64,000 nt of DNA from Haliclona indistincta. Lineage: Eukaryota; Porifera; Demospongiae; Haplosclerida; Chalinidae. Positions 1-14,100 of the stretch are shown here, one piece after another. The notes below the pieces were generated by a model. That model saw nothing but the letters and a program-made list of their open reading frames with translations. It was not told the origin of the DNA and did not search any database. Location: assembly GCA_964017065.1 (NCBI GenBank), contig OZ024791.1:5446547-5510546 (forward strand), written 5' to 3'. A program made the translations under genes and the position numbers. Each line of letters begins with the position of its first letter. Position 1 is the first letter of the stretch.

Positions 1-60
1 TAAAATTGCAATAACATTTCCGTATTCACACTACTACAAATTTTAATAATTAAATTTTTG

Positions 61-1358
61 TCACAACTGATCTAGCTGGCTATCAATGTGAGCTTTTATG
101 TTGTCAAACTGATCTGCTCCATGATAGTCAGGTTGACCTCTCTCCCATGCTTCTCTGCGTCCTTGTTCACTAGGGACTCTTGCAGCTTCAGTAACATGTG
201 GAGCAAAGGACATGTGTGCAGTAGGAGGCTGTGGAAGAGATCGTAAACATAATACATAATGCAATATATAGCCAGATACCTGGTCTTTTGGTAGTGTGGT
301 AGAGTACACCTTCCACCATAGTTCAATGTACTCCATAGCCCCAGCCTGGGACTGGTCTGCAGAGTGCATTAACACCACCTTGTTCTCATGCTGGAGGTAG
401 AGATGATGCCATGGCTTCACTGAACCAATGAAATGAATAATTTTAATATTTTCCTTGAACCTTTGAGAGAGAAACAGAACTTGTGTAAAATTTAGTAAGG
501 TTTATTATTGAAGTTACTTTTTAAATGCAGGTGGGTAGCCATAAGCAGCATTTGGTACAACGTTGTATATAAATGGAAGACGTCTTGAGATATCCTTAGT
601 TGCCCAGTCACACCAAAATGTGTTTAGCAATCCCTGGTCACCACCTATGAAGGAGAGGAATAGATTTTGCTTCAATGTAAGCAGCTGAAATAACTGTAAA
701 GCCCTCAACAGGACCAAAACAAGATACTGTTATTACCAACAGCGCAGCAGAGCAGGATATTTACTTACCATCATAGCTTCCTTCCTGCTTAGCAAGGTCC
801 TTCAGAGCAGAGAATGTGGCTTGAGAAGGGCTAAATACAAAGACACCAGAGTTGAATAAGTCAGGCCAGCCAACATCAGATGCTGCAGAGATCTCTTCTC
901 TCTCAAATAACTCGTCAACATTACGTAAGACAAGTGTGTCAGCATCAAGGAAGACACATTTGGAGTATTGCTCTAATCTCCAAGCATGCAGTTTAGAGAA
1001 AGTAACCCCTAGTTCGGGTCGACGTAGTAGAGCTAGATTTTCCTCATCTCCACTGGACATTTGTTCCACTACAATCAGCTCGTCCCAAATTTCTCGAAGC
1101 GAGCCCCTGAAAATTGCGAACAATATTATTGAGCATGAGGAATTTCCTCATTTTCACCTCATATCCTCAGTAACTTGCTCAGTGATCATCAGGGCAAGCC
1201 GTCTCTGAGTCCCTGTATTTCTTAGCGAGCGCCCCAAGGCTACGGCACCGTAGACATACTGATTATTGGTAGCCAGCGACACGTACGCTTCTGCAAAGAA
1301 AGGGTGACCACGTGTAGTCATAGACTCATACTAGTCTTGGCTCACCTCCTTCAGCCAT
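61..1358 (-). CDS. GYG1: Glycogenin (self-glucosylating starter of glycogen)
   Basis: Glycogenin glucosylates one of its own tyrosines from UDP-glucose and makes the primer that glycogen synthase extends. The spliced model starts at ATG 1358 with a 13-nt first exon (MAEG), then exon 1158-1290 and further exons to TGA at 61-63. Visible GT8 landmarks are the N-terminal [15 protein letters not shown] stretch, the metal-binding DxD in [24 protein letters not shown], and [11 protein letters not shown]. The acceptor tyrosine is probably the first Tyr of [10 protein letters not shown], just before HFIGSVKPW. The C-terminus ([20 protein letters not shown]) is the glycogen-synthase-docking tail known from glycogenins, so the protein is complete at about 330 residues. 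All splice phases I traced agree. GYG1 and GYG2 cannot be told apart and a basal animal probably has one. It is head-to-head with the next gene. Confidence 0.95.
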
Positions 1359-1528
1359 CGTGTGGACACACTACTTTGTTTAACGCAATAAGCACGTGCT
1401 GCAAACAGCCCTGTCACACTAGCTCAATGGTAAACGGTGGTTTTTATATATGCAGTTTCTTTTTGCAAGGGGTGAGGATTATTGAGTGGGAGGGGCTGAA
1501 GGGCTGTGCAAATAGGCGTGGCCGCAAC
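1359..1528. promoter_or_regulatory. Putative bidirectional promoter, glycogenin / GPR180-like
   Basis: Only 170 bp separate the two divergent start codons, so promoter elements for both genes must lie here or inside the 5' exons. No clear TATA box can be assigned. The assignment rests on geometry only. Confidence 0.5.
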
Positions 1529-3715
<2,187 letters not shown>

Positions 3716-3819
3716 AGCAAACTGGTATGTTTTAGGAAACAATTTTCGAATCATCTACAATAAGATGTTTTTTCATTGAAATAATGATTCTCACAATATT
3801 CAGCAATGTTGATTTCACA

Positions 3820-3825
3820 AATAAA
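3820..3825 (+). terminator. AATAAA polyadenylation signal
   Basis: A canonical AATAAA lies about 105 bp past the stop codon of the GPR180-like gene, inside the 146 bp gap before the convergent NALF-like gene. It is the best candidate cleavage signal for the plus-strand gene. Confidence 0.45.
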
Positions 3826-3858
3826 ATTTGAAGTGAAAAATGTAAAAAATTAATATGA

Positions 3859-5046
3859 TCATCTCAGTATAATTCCCACTACGACACACACTAGTATTGT
3901 TAGCAAAGTGCACAATCGATTCATAGCTGTGGAAGGCTGCAAGCTTGCTGCTCCATTGCCAATACAGATGTCTGTTGAATACGAGCTTTTATTATTCATT
4001 GTAACTTGGTCATTTGCTAGAATGAGAAATTTACAGTAATTGCAATAATTATAAGTCACGACTAAATTTGTCTTACTTGGACAGGAGAAGGCAGCGTGCC
4101 CACCATAAACTATAGCACTGTCTAACTCATCTTGTACATCAGATTGATATGCCGAGGGCAAGAAGTAAGGACACTGCGCTGCCACACTGTTGCACAGTGA
4201 TAGACACGGTTTGCTGCGTACATAGCTGTTTCCATCAGTGTCTTGTATCACATCCAGGTTACTGGTGTTTTTAGTAGCCGTGAAGAGAGGCAGTCTGGTG
4301 ACACACAACCATTGTCTGTAGGCAGTCTGTAACAGTACAAAAGAAAAATCAGTAGACAGAAAAATCAAGTCTGCCCAGCTAGTTGACTATGTATGCTCCG
4401 AGCACATCTAATACGCAATACCATACTCTCACCCCCAAAAACTATTTGTTTCCTGAAAAACCATGCATTAGAAGGATCTATTGTACTCGTGTTCTACAGA
4501 CCAAGTTACAATTTGACATAAATCACTTACCAAACATGAACTTTTATTTTCACACGACAGTGCGTATACACCTACTAAGGAGCGGTCTAAAATTCTCTGA
4601 AACATCAGTAAGTGTTGCTCGACATCATCCAGTGTTTCACATAGTTCATCCCAACTGGAGAACGTCTCGTTCCTTGAGTCACTTGTGTTCATAGCCATGA
4701 CTTCATAAGAAACACTACTGCTAGCACTTGTACTGAAGTTAGCAAGCACTCGTTCACAAACACCTACACCATACTCGCTGCGAGTTCTCAGGCAATCAGA
4801 GCTCTGTCCCAAATTCGTATCAAAGATCTCGCAATCCCTATCCTGTGAATCATTTACGTTTGTACTCACGTACCGGGGCTGGATGGTCGGTTTGTCAAGT
4901 AGGCCAGTTTCATTTGATATCACCAAAAATAGCCGATTATCATTATCCTGCGGCTGTACTTCAAGTAGACAATAGAAGAAGGCCAGGAGAACAAACAATA
5001 GCCGTCCCTCGGCTTGAAAAAGGCTCTGAAGTCTCGGTCTGTACAT
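3859..5046 (-). CDS. NALF/FAM155/Mid1-like cysteine-rich membrane protein
   Basis: Exon 1 runs from ATG 5046 to a donor near 4526 and encodes a hydrophobic N-terminal segment (LLFVLLAFFYCLLEV) followed by a Cys- and Asn-glycosylation-rich ectodomain. The second exon starts TAYRQWLCVTRLPLF and carries CLSLCNSVAAQCPYFLP, the frizzled-like cysteine pattern seen in NALF1/2, nematode NLF-1 and yeast Mid1. A third short exon ends in a hydrophobic tail (LCTLLTILVCVVVGIIL) that is either a membrane anchor or a GPI signal. Family members are auxiliary subunits that stabilise NALCN/Cch1-type cation channels at the plasma membrane. The spliced protein is about 290 residues. The family call rests on the Cys spacing and the YRQWLC segment, so it is moderate. 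A generic frizzled-like CRD protein is the alternative. Confidence 0.6.
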
Positions 5047-5158
5047 AGTCTTTTTCGATTATAAAACCGAGTATAAAACAGGTCCGCGAGGCTCGAACAG
5101 GCCCGCCCATTTGACCACACCCATTATAGTCTAAAAGCCACACCTAACGTTTGCACAC
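5047..5158. promoter_or_regulatory. Putative bidirectional promoter, NALF-like / RNASEH2B
   Basis: The two divergent start codons are 112 bp apart, the shortest 5' gap in the window. A GC-rich patch (about 5080-5112) lies between them. Confidence 0.5.
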
Positions 5159-6872
5159 ATGTCTCAATGCAGTAGCAAGGAAAGCAGCGATGAGCCATCT
5201 TCCTCACAGAGTGAACAGTCGCAGCAATCTCAAGACAGTGCACCAAGATTCGACTACGTCTCCTCTAAAAAGAGAAAAGGTGCTAATACAAGAAAAAACG
5301 AGTCAGAAGAATGGGTGTGTATGCTGCCAGGTACATGTGCCCACCTAGTTGGAATCACGTGATCCCACTACTCTTATAGAGAAGGTACTTGGTCCGTCCA
5401 ATGGCAGTGAATCACACAGTAGCTTCTCACTCGTCACCCTGCCAGATCCTTGCAATGGTTTGTTGTGATGATCTATAATAATTATCATTGATGAACTTGA
5501 TTGATAGGGACTGATCGAGAATATGTACTTGGATCGAACGGAGATGAAATTTTTGAACTGCAAAAATTTTCGGATGGACCACGAAGTTGGTTTGTGGGAG
5601 ATCAGTTATGTACAGGTAGTGCACGATATGAATGTGAGCTAAGTCATGCACTGTTTCCCACATCATCAGATGGCAGTTTGTTAGTATGTACACCAATTGA
5701 TCCTCTTTTCATTGCTTTACCTCATATAATAAAATCCAGCAAGGTTGGTTGATAAAATTAACACAGATTTTCAAACGGAGAGTAATTACGCAGGTGGATA
5801 AGTACACCACATCAGATGGGTTAATAGACAGTGAAACATGCCCTCATTGGTCTCTACTTGATCGTGTTGTCAATCCAGAACAGTGGGGGTGCATCTGTGA
5901 GACCAAAAGTGACTCACTAATCTTACTGTTGTGTTGGGAATTATTAGTTAATTGTACTCAGAGCTACCAAATGGTGACGTGGTGTATAGATACTGCCCCA
6001 AGAAGACTATGAATTGGCTGTCTCAAAAGGTACGTAATTCATACAATAATAGATGTATAGCAGGGGTTAATTTTTTGGACTAAAGTAAAAACCAAATTTT
6101 AATGGGGGTAACATTTTATTCAATGAGAGGCTATTCAGAGAATTAAGCAAGACATCTGGTGGGTATTCATGTGTACGTGTACTCATGTCAACAGATCACA
6201 TCATTTTAGTAATACACAGGTGGCTGCTTTGGTTGAAGGATTAAAGGAGGAAAACATTCATGTTGGTTGTGGTGCACAGAGCTCATCGTATGTTAGAAGC
6301 AAGAAAGATGTACCGATCAGTGAAGGTGAGAACTACCAACACTTTAGTGACATGGCATTCTCGACACTCACAACTCAGACGACTACACTTCATATGCTTG
6401 TGGTATTGTTTGTGATTATCTACCTTCTTCTTTGGGTAAAATGCTGTCTGACAAATACCAGTAAGCTACACCACACATTAACCCGCATAAAGAATTTAAA
6501 TAATTTCTCAGGTGCACAGAGAATAGAAAACGGATTGGTGATGAGGACACAGGTCTACCACCTGCTAAGGTGCATATTCTACTTCCTATTTCTGGTTTTG
6601 CTTTAGTACATAGGAAACTGTTTTTGTGTTACACAGAAACTGGCGACAGAGGAAGGCAATGAAGCGGAACCTTTTGAAAACTATTATACTGCTCCAGCGA
6701 ACTCTAAGTCTCAACAAAAGGTGGCTCAGTAGTGGTTTAGGGCTGCACCCACACTACATTCACTTCCTCATCCATACAATAGCAAACCAAGCTGACCACA
6801 ACTCAAAAGGCTTTGGCAAAGACAAGCAAAAGAGGAATGAAACCTTTGACAAACTTCTTTGGGAAGAGATAG
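5159..6872 (+). CDS. RNASEH2B: Ribonuclease H2 subunit B
   Basis: This is the scaffold subunit of the trimeric nuclear RNase H2, which removes ribonucleotides from DNA and degrades RNA:DNA hybrids. The first exon is Ser/Gln-rich with a basic patch (SKKRKG). Spliced exons give TLPDPCNGTDREYVLGSNG, then SWFVGDQLC and the diagnostic LLVCTPIDPLFIALPHIIK. Further exons give ELPNGDVVYRYCPKKTMNWL, a VAALVEGLKEENIHVGCGAQ segment and YACGIVCDYLPSSLGKMLS. The last exon encodes LTTTQKALAKTSKRGMKPLT followed by NFFGKR and TAG (6870-6872). That end is a PCNA-interacting (PIP) motif with aromatic pair FF, as in vertebrate RNASEH2B. Short introns (about 50 bp) separate the exons. It is convergent with RPP38, whose stop is 60 bp away. 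Confidence 0.9.
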
Positions 6873-6932
6873 CTAACACACCTAGCTAGCCTACATAAAA
6901 AGGACTTCCACTATACACTGTTGCACTTGGCA

Positions 6933-7982
6933 TCATTTTACTGTCTTACAACCTTCCTTCTCCTTGATCTTTCGTTTAGTTTTAAGTGTCTTTACTTGTA
7001 GTGGTACATACATATCTTTACTCTGATCACCATCAGCACATGGTCGCTTTCTCTCCATCCTTTTCTCCACTATACAAGCAAGCAATGAGGGGATTAACTT
7101 TACTACACAAGTGGTCACACCACACATACCATTGTCTAGTGATTTAGGTACTTCCTGTAAACCAACTACTTCATACAACTTGTTTTGAACACTGTCAGTT
7201 GTTCTACTTGAGAGCATGGTTGTAAGCCATGGTAAGGAGATATGAGAAGTGGTGGCACCAGAAATATGTTCAACTAGATCACCAAAATAGTCTCTTTCTC
7301 CTTCCTGGAGTTTCTGTACAACAGAAAAGGTCACCTTCAAGAGAATTAAACTCCACTCACTTTAAATCCTAGTGCTAGAACGCTATCCAAGCCTAACAAT
7401 GGTACCACTGTCTTGCTCAAGTTTGGTAGTGCAAGCGTTGGGCAGTTAGTGATTGCTGCTAGCATTAGTATGTGATGGTTCAAAGCAGCTGGTTTGACTG
7501 ACAGACACACTAGACATGCTCTGAGTCTATCTCTCTCTAAGCTTCGAGTAACAGCATTCAATCCCACTACAACTTGCCCTCTCTTTTCCTTGTTGAACTC
7601 TACAGTGTCACTGCTGTTCTTCACCGTGAGTTTTTCATCAGATTTTCTATTTTTTTTCTCAGCTTTCGGTTTTGCACTGGGAAGCCGGATGTTGGTAAGA
7701 TGCCTGAAGGAGAAAACTGATAACTTTTAGAAAACATAAGCTTCTGAAGTCAAAACTATTTTCTTTCACCTAGTGATTGTTTCAGTTGTGTTCGAAACTT
7801 TGTGTTGATTCAACTCCGGCCTAATTATAAAGTGAATTAACAAAATTGTAATCACAATCTATAATTTGAGGACACCATTTCAATTGATATGGCGAGTTAA
7901 GAATGGTCTTGAACGCAGGGGCCTCCTTTTTAGCCATTGGAGAAGAACCAGCGATTTTTGCAGCTTCCATCATTGGCTGCAT
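6933..7982 (-). CDS. RPP38: Ribonuclease P/MRP protein subunit p38 (L7Ae family)
   Basis: RPP38 is an L7Ae/L30e-type RNA-binding protein of RNase P and RNase MRP, which process pre-tRNA and pre-rRNA in the nucleus. The core exon reads RGQVVVGLNAVTRSLERD, ACLVCLSVKPAALNHHIL, LAAITNCPTLALPNLS and VVPLLGLDSVLALGFK, which is the L7Ae fold with its LV-C-SxKP and GL-SVLALGFK signatures. A 46-nt intron joins it to KLQEGERDYFGDLVEHISG and a Lys/Arg-rich tail that stops at 6933. The N-terminus needs two upstream exons: one with FKTILNSPYQLKW, joined by removing a 57-nt intron to PELNQHKVSNTTETITR, then HLTNIRLPSAKPKAEKKN. I place the start at ATG 7982 (MQPMMEAAKIAG); ATG 7970 is the alternative. It is head-to-head with PEX1. 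Confidence 0.85.
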
Positions 7983-8123
7983 ACCACGTGGGAGATTATA
8001 AGTTATTCATTAGCTAAGCTTGCACAGTAGGTGTGGTTTTGAATAATTAATGGTATAATATCAGAGGAGCAGGTTTACAGCTAAGCATCTGCTGGGCGAC
8101 GTCTGCTCTGCTCTGAGCACGTA
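7983..8123. promoter_or_regulatory. Putative bidirectional promoter, RPP38 / PEX1
   Basis: The divergent start codons are 141 bp apart. The gap holds a CCACGTGG E-box-like palindrome next to the RPP38 start (about 7984-7991) and a TATAATA-like string near 8053. Which element serves which gene cannot be decided from sequence. Confidence 0.45.
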
Positions 8124-11100
8124 ATGGCGTACTACTCTCAGCGACGGAAGGCGGAGGTCTACTTCAGTAGCCATCGCGACAGTTTCTTGCACGGAGCAAA
8201 CCAATGGAGGACATGGCTGAATCCCTCGTTTGTAAGTCGCAACCATCATGCTGCATGCAATGTGCACTGCATATGCTTGTTTAACAAACACTGCCTTGAG
8301 TTTATACTACTTGTTTATATACTAAGTACGCGTTGCTGTTCTTTTTGTGCAGCAGGGGCAGCTGCTTTTGGTGAAACTGCTTCTCTCAAATGGCCGCCAA
8401 ATTTACAGCACCTTCTCTCTTAAACCAGCGCTTCCATCTGGCATCTCCAAGCGTAGACTGCGTCCAGAGCAGTATTTGGAAATAGATCCTAAATTTGCAA
8501 AGTCGTTACACATACAAGAGGGAGAAGAGGTAAGAAATGATGGAGACTGAAGCTATGCAACTGATCAACCATTGCTCTATCTAGGTCATAGTAGAAAGTG
8601 TCAATGATGTTATTGTTGCTCGTAAAATCACAGTTGCTCTAGAAAATTCAAATGATCATGAGGTCATGGTGAGTATATTGGAGTTTTGCTGCTACCAGTC
8701 ATTCCCCCTCTCGGATAGATTCTCAACCAGGAGAAGATGGCACATGATATATTAGACCAGATACGCATCGTGTCCAGCGACTATCCATTCTCTATCTGGA
8801 TCAACAATCAGCCAATCCTCCTAAAGCTAGGTGCAAAAGCTAACCACTGCATGCATCCACTCACTAACTGCCTTTCTCTCTAATGTAGTAAATTCCGAAC
8901 CTAACTCAAAGTGGGTGTTAATTGCTCAAGACACATATGTTGAGTTTCAACCTCCCTCCTCCTCTGGAGCAAATTCTACTTTATCTACACCTACTTCATC
9001 CTCTCTGATGTCTCCACTAAGAGCACACAGTAGTGGAAGCACCTCTTCTGAAGTCAGTGAATATTTTTCTCAAGCACATCACAACATGCCGCAGCGCCAG
9101 ATGTCGGGAGTACACACAAAACAGCCGAGCTACTCCTCGAATCTTGGGCACCGCAGCTCGTTCAGTGATCCACTTATTGATCATCCTGTACTCTGTGGTC
9201 CCAGTACTGGTTCAAATATGGCCGACACTGAATCAGTAGCCAGTTCTCAAAATGAGTCGTACGGGATTGTACCTAACCTTCCCCAACTTATGCAAGGAAT
9301 GCTGGGCACATTTGGAAATTTTTTTCGTCAAAACCCTCAGCTGACGAAAGATGACAGAAAAAAGAGCCTGTCTTCTGATAAGCCTCCTTTTGCTCAAAAT
9401 GTCTCACCGTCCAAAACCTATCATCACGGTATGACGAGCCATCACTCTAGGCAGCAGTCCTGGTCATTCTCTCAGAGAGAAGAAGCAGAGAGACAACATC
9501 TTCCTCTCTACGTCTCCACGCCGGAATTCGATGCTCCTTTTCGTGTTCAAGTGGCTCTTGCTTCTGGAGAAACCTTTTCTTGGAGCACTAGTCAATGCTT
9601 TGATGTGTTTGTTCATCCTCTGTCATTGCCTGACCTCTACCACTCATTTGTAATGAGCAAAACCACTCAGAAGGAGATCTCTTTTCTTGTCCAGCTGTGT
9701 GTGGATTGCTGTATTGTAGCCAACAATGGAAAGAGTGAAGGTGGAAAAGGCAATGGAAAGAATGCTGCTGCAACTGCTTACGAGAAACAAGAATCACAAG
9801 CTCCAGAAAAGTCTGACGAGTCTGAAAGAGACATGATGGGCGTAATGTCTGGAATATGGAAAGGATTCACTGGAAAAACTCAAGCAGCAAATGGAAATTT
9901 ACGACCTCAACCACAGACGCCGACACCACAGTGCAGGATAGCTGTGGCTCGACTCATCTTTGCAACACACGTTCAATTTGGTCGGAAACTTCAATCGAGA
10001 AGTTCTTTAGAAGAAGCTTCATCGCGTCAAAACAGCTTCAGCTCAATTGACGACTCTTTCTCTCCCAAGCACCAAGTCCTTCCACCAAACAGCATAGCAA
10101 TCATACCTGGTCACGTCATGATGAGTAGTGTACTACAACGACAGCTTGGTCTCAAGGTAAACTCACTAGTGAGGTTACTCCATGTCAAGGAACCGTGGAG
10201 AATACTGAGTAGCTTCTACAAGGTTTCTATTGGGTTGAGTCCTATAACCAATACTGTAAGTGTATGAGCCATGCAGTCACTAGTACTCACTCACTCGCTG
10301 CACTTTATTACAGGGTTTCAAAGAGAAGCAGCTCAGATTAGCGTTCAGGCAGTGGGTGAAGGCATGTCAATCCAACCCATTTGGCTGTGTATTCTCAAAC
10401 AATATGGTGGTCCCTCTTTCTCCTCAACGATCACAGTCACCATCAACAGGTGAGAGAGATTACTTGTTCATTGACATATGTAAAGCTAGTTAGTGTCTGT
10501 TGCTTCACATGTACATCTACGGTAGAGAAGCATTCCGATGTTATGTACAACTACTGAAAGAGTACTTGCGTAATAATATTATGCATTGTACATTGTGTGA
10601 TAAAGAGATGGTAAAACCTGTGATTCGCTAATAGAATATTAAGCTTTAGATTTATACTGTTAGTTTCTTTTATGGTGCAATACTGACAGCTTGCTTGCAC
10701 ACACACGCTGCAAGCCGACAACTATAGTGCATAGTGTTGACAGCTGAGTGTACTCCTCTACACCTCATTCAAACGGACCCTGCTAGTTGTGCAATGGCTT
10801 GTTTACTAATCTTCGAGTATCAACAAATACTACAGCGACTGTCACTGAGGTCACTGTACGAAGTGGGAACTGGGAAGTTTACAGCAAAGGAAATAACACA
10901 AACAAACTGCTGTACACTTACTGTTCTCATTTCTTCTAAACTCTAGACCAGTCCCTGGGACTGCCCTGTTAGCAGTGTTGTTATTTAGATTCCTAGAACC
11001 GGCAGTCACAATGTTTATTTTTGTGATTGTCATGGTAGAGGTTACAATGTATAGAATGATTGTTTAAGATGTAGTATTAGTGAAGGGGAGAGGATGCACT

Positions 11101-14100
11101 GTTACCAGATATGAGCCAATTTTCCATGTTTTCTTACTGGGAATTTGGGGAGTTTTGGTTAGTTCTGGCTGGTTCAGCTGCCCACTGCCCTTTATTCTTG
11201 TGATCGTTTGGGAGATCATTGTCTGACCATAATGCTCAATTGTGGCTTGGGAAAGTGTTTGTTCAGAAACCACACCAGAATGCCGAAATGTGAGTGTTTA
11301 TAAGCTCAGTCTATTGGTAGGGCGGGCCTAAAAAATGGTTTTAGTTTCAAGTTGGTTTTCTCCGCCTCTGTTGTCTAGTGTTCTCTTCAAGCTATGTGCA
11401 CTATAAACATCCACTTGACTATCACACCTGATGTTTCCTCTTGTCCCTCCCCTCTTTAACATTCAGAAACCCTTGATTGCCGGTCCAATGACCTGGTCTT
11501 GTGCAGAGTCTCGCTGCACACGGAGCTATCCACTAGAGATGGAGGGAGACAGAGAGAACGATCCTCGCCTGACCCTCCGCTTCGATTCATACAGCTCTCA
11601 ATGAATGATATTGAGCCCAAAGACAGGAAGATTGTTCCTGTGAATATCACCATACATGAAGGAGGTGGTGATGAGGACACCTTACCTAGTCTAAAGGAAC
11701 TTGGACCAGTTGACTTAGGCATCACTACAAATCAACTAGGGTAAGTTGAGCACAGTTTTATCTGAATTTTTTCAACCACTATATAGTGCTATGGAACGCT
11801 ATGTGAAAGATGGTATGGATTGTATTTCAATGGCTCTATCCCGTCGCATCAGCCAGACCATGCTAATATGCAGCAGTGGGGGTGGAGCTAGTGGATGTGG
11901 CAAGACCTCTCTCGCTAAACTGCTGTGTCAAGAAGCGAGCCAGCATCCTCTGTGTGCTCATCCTGTATTGACCAAATGCACACTACTGAGAGGTTAGCTA
12001 TGAAAATTGAAAGAAAAAACACTGGTTAAAAAGATTCATGAAGTATTCATGAGCGGTCACTATGGTAGTGTCCCATATTGTTTTGATGTGTGTATGATAA
12101 ACAAGAAGGGACTAGTGACCTGTCTTTTCCTTGGACCTCATTGCAATTGTTTTCACAATCAACTCCTTAGAGGAATCAACAGCAGAATTAGATCATAGAG
12201 CAAGGTTGAGCATGGTTTATTCTAAGGGTCAACTACTGTGTTTCAGAAAAAGTGCTAACTAGGAAATGCTATACATTGCCGAAGTGTTGTATTGTGTGTT
12301 GTTCTGGTCTGCAGGAAGGAATGTTGAGTCTCTCAAAAAGAAGTTGAAGGAGGTGAAAGAGGAAGCCATTTTGCATCAGCCGGTTGTGGTGGTGCTTGAC
12401 GACCTTGACGAACTTGCAGAGCAGGTCTCGGACATTCAGAAAGATGCATCAGGCGAGGGAATGAGCAATACCAGAACAGCTCAAGGTGAGTGGGTGTGTC
12501 AAATGTGCTCAATTGTTTGAGCATGAGAATTTGCTTTTCTAGTTGTTTTGGATTTTTTGACCGAGCTTCATGAGCAGCAGCCTGCTGTGGTTGTCATAGC
12601 AACAGCCGAGAGCAGGGCTACAGTTCACCCTTTGCTGCTTCAGTCTCGTGGGAAACATGTGTTTGACAAGATCATTGAAATAACTCCACCCACACTGGTA
12701 ATAGATGTGCTCTGCGTGTGTGATATAACATGTGACTGCTATTGTACTGCACATACTCCATAACGTACTGTACACAAGATATTGCAATCTTGCAATAAAA
12801 TGGTGGTTATCACTTTATATAGAATGAGCGGCAAGATATTGTTAAGGCAATCATTCACTCTCGTGTAAACAGCTCCATAAAAGATTCTGAACTAAGGTAA
12901 TGTCTTCCTCCAAATTCCCTTGTCCATTTTTTCTGTATAGATCTGTTGTTCTTCGTACGGAAGGTTACCAAGCAGGCGATCTAGTCTCCTTAGTAAATAG
13001 AGCGATTAGTTTAGCTGAGCAACAGAGAATCAGAAATAAAGCAGGTCCTACTAAGTCGTCTCCTCGCCACCTCGATTTCTTCAAGTCAACCAAGAAGGAC
13101 TCAGTAGCAACTGTAGTCCACACTACTCTATCAGACACTGCTAACGTCACAATAACTGCTGCTTCACTACACGATGCTTTAGAGGGATTCGTTCCAACTT
13201 CTCTAAGGAGCCTCGTACTTCACAAAGGAGACGGAGTAGACTTTTCTAATGTTGGTGGATTAGCAACAGCTAAAATTATTCTTAGGGAAACATTACAATG
13301 GCCTTCTAAGGTGACATAAACGTGGATCCACAGTACTAACTTATTCTCTCTTCTTGTAGTATCCAAAGTTGTTCGGTCAGTGTCCCATAAAGCAGCATGC
13401 TGGCGTTCTTCTCTATGGGGCCCCTGGAACTGGAAAGACATTACTAGCCGGAGCTGTTGCTAAAGAATTCGGGCTCAACTTTGTCAGTATAAACGTAAGA
13501 ATCTTTCAACACTTCTCCTATCATCATCATTATAATTCTTCAACACTTCTCCTATCATCATCATTATAATTCTTCAACACTTCTCCTATCATCATCATTA
13601 TAATTCTTCGACACTTCTCCTATCATCATTATTATAATTCTGTAGGGTCCAGAGTTATTGAATAAGTACATAGGAGCCAGTGAACAAGCTGTTAGAGATT
13701 TATTTGGACGGTGAGTGAAATGTCACCTTTACTTCACTTCCTCTTTCTTATACAGGGCTCAAGCTGCTCGACCATGCATCCTGTTCTTTGACGAGTTCGA
13801 TTCGCTAGCTCCTCCGTAAGATGCTAGACATTACTCGCTCCTCACTTCCTCTGATATCTGTAGGCGTGGTCACGACCGCACTGGAGTCACAGATCGAGTT
13901 GTCAACCAGCTCCTCACTCAGCTAGATGGAGTTGAGTTACTGGAAGGTAGGAGCAGTGTGCAAGACACTCACATACATTATGTAATGTTGTGCAGGTGTG
14001 TATGTGCTGGCGGCTACTAGTCGTCCCGATCTCATTGACCCAGCTCTCCTCAGACCAGGCAGGATAGACAAAACACTGTTCTGTGACTTACCATCTCAGG

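Noticed and set aside
852..1208. 118-codon plus-strand frame opposite glycogenin
   Set aside because: It is an antisense shadow of the conserved GT8 exon.
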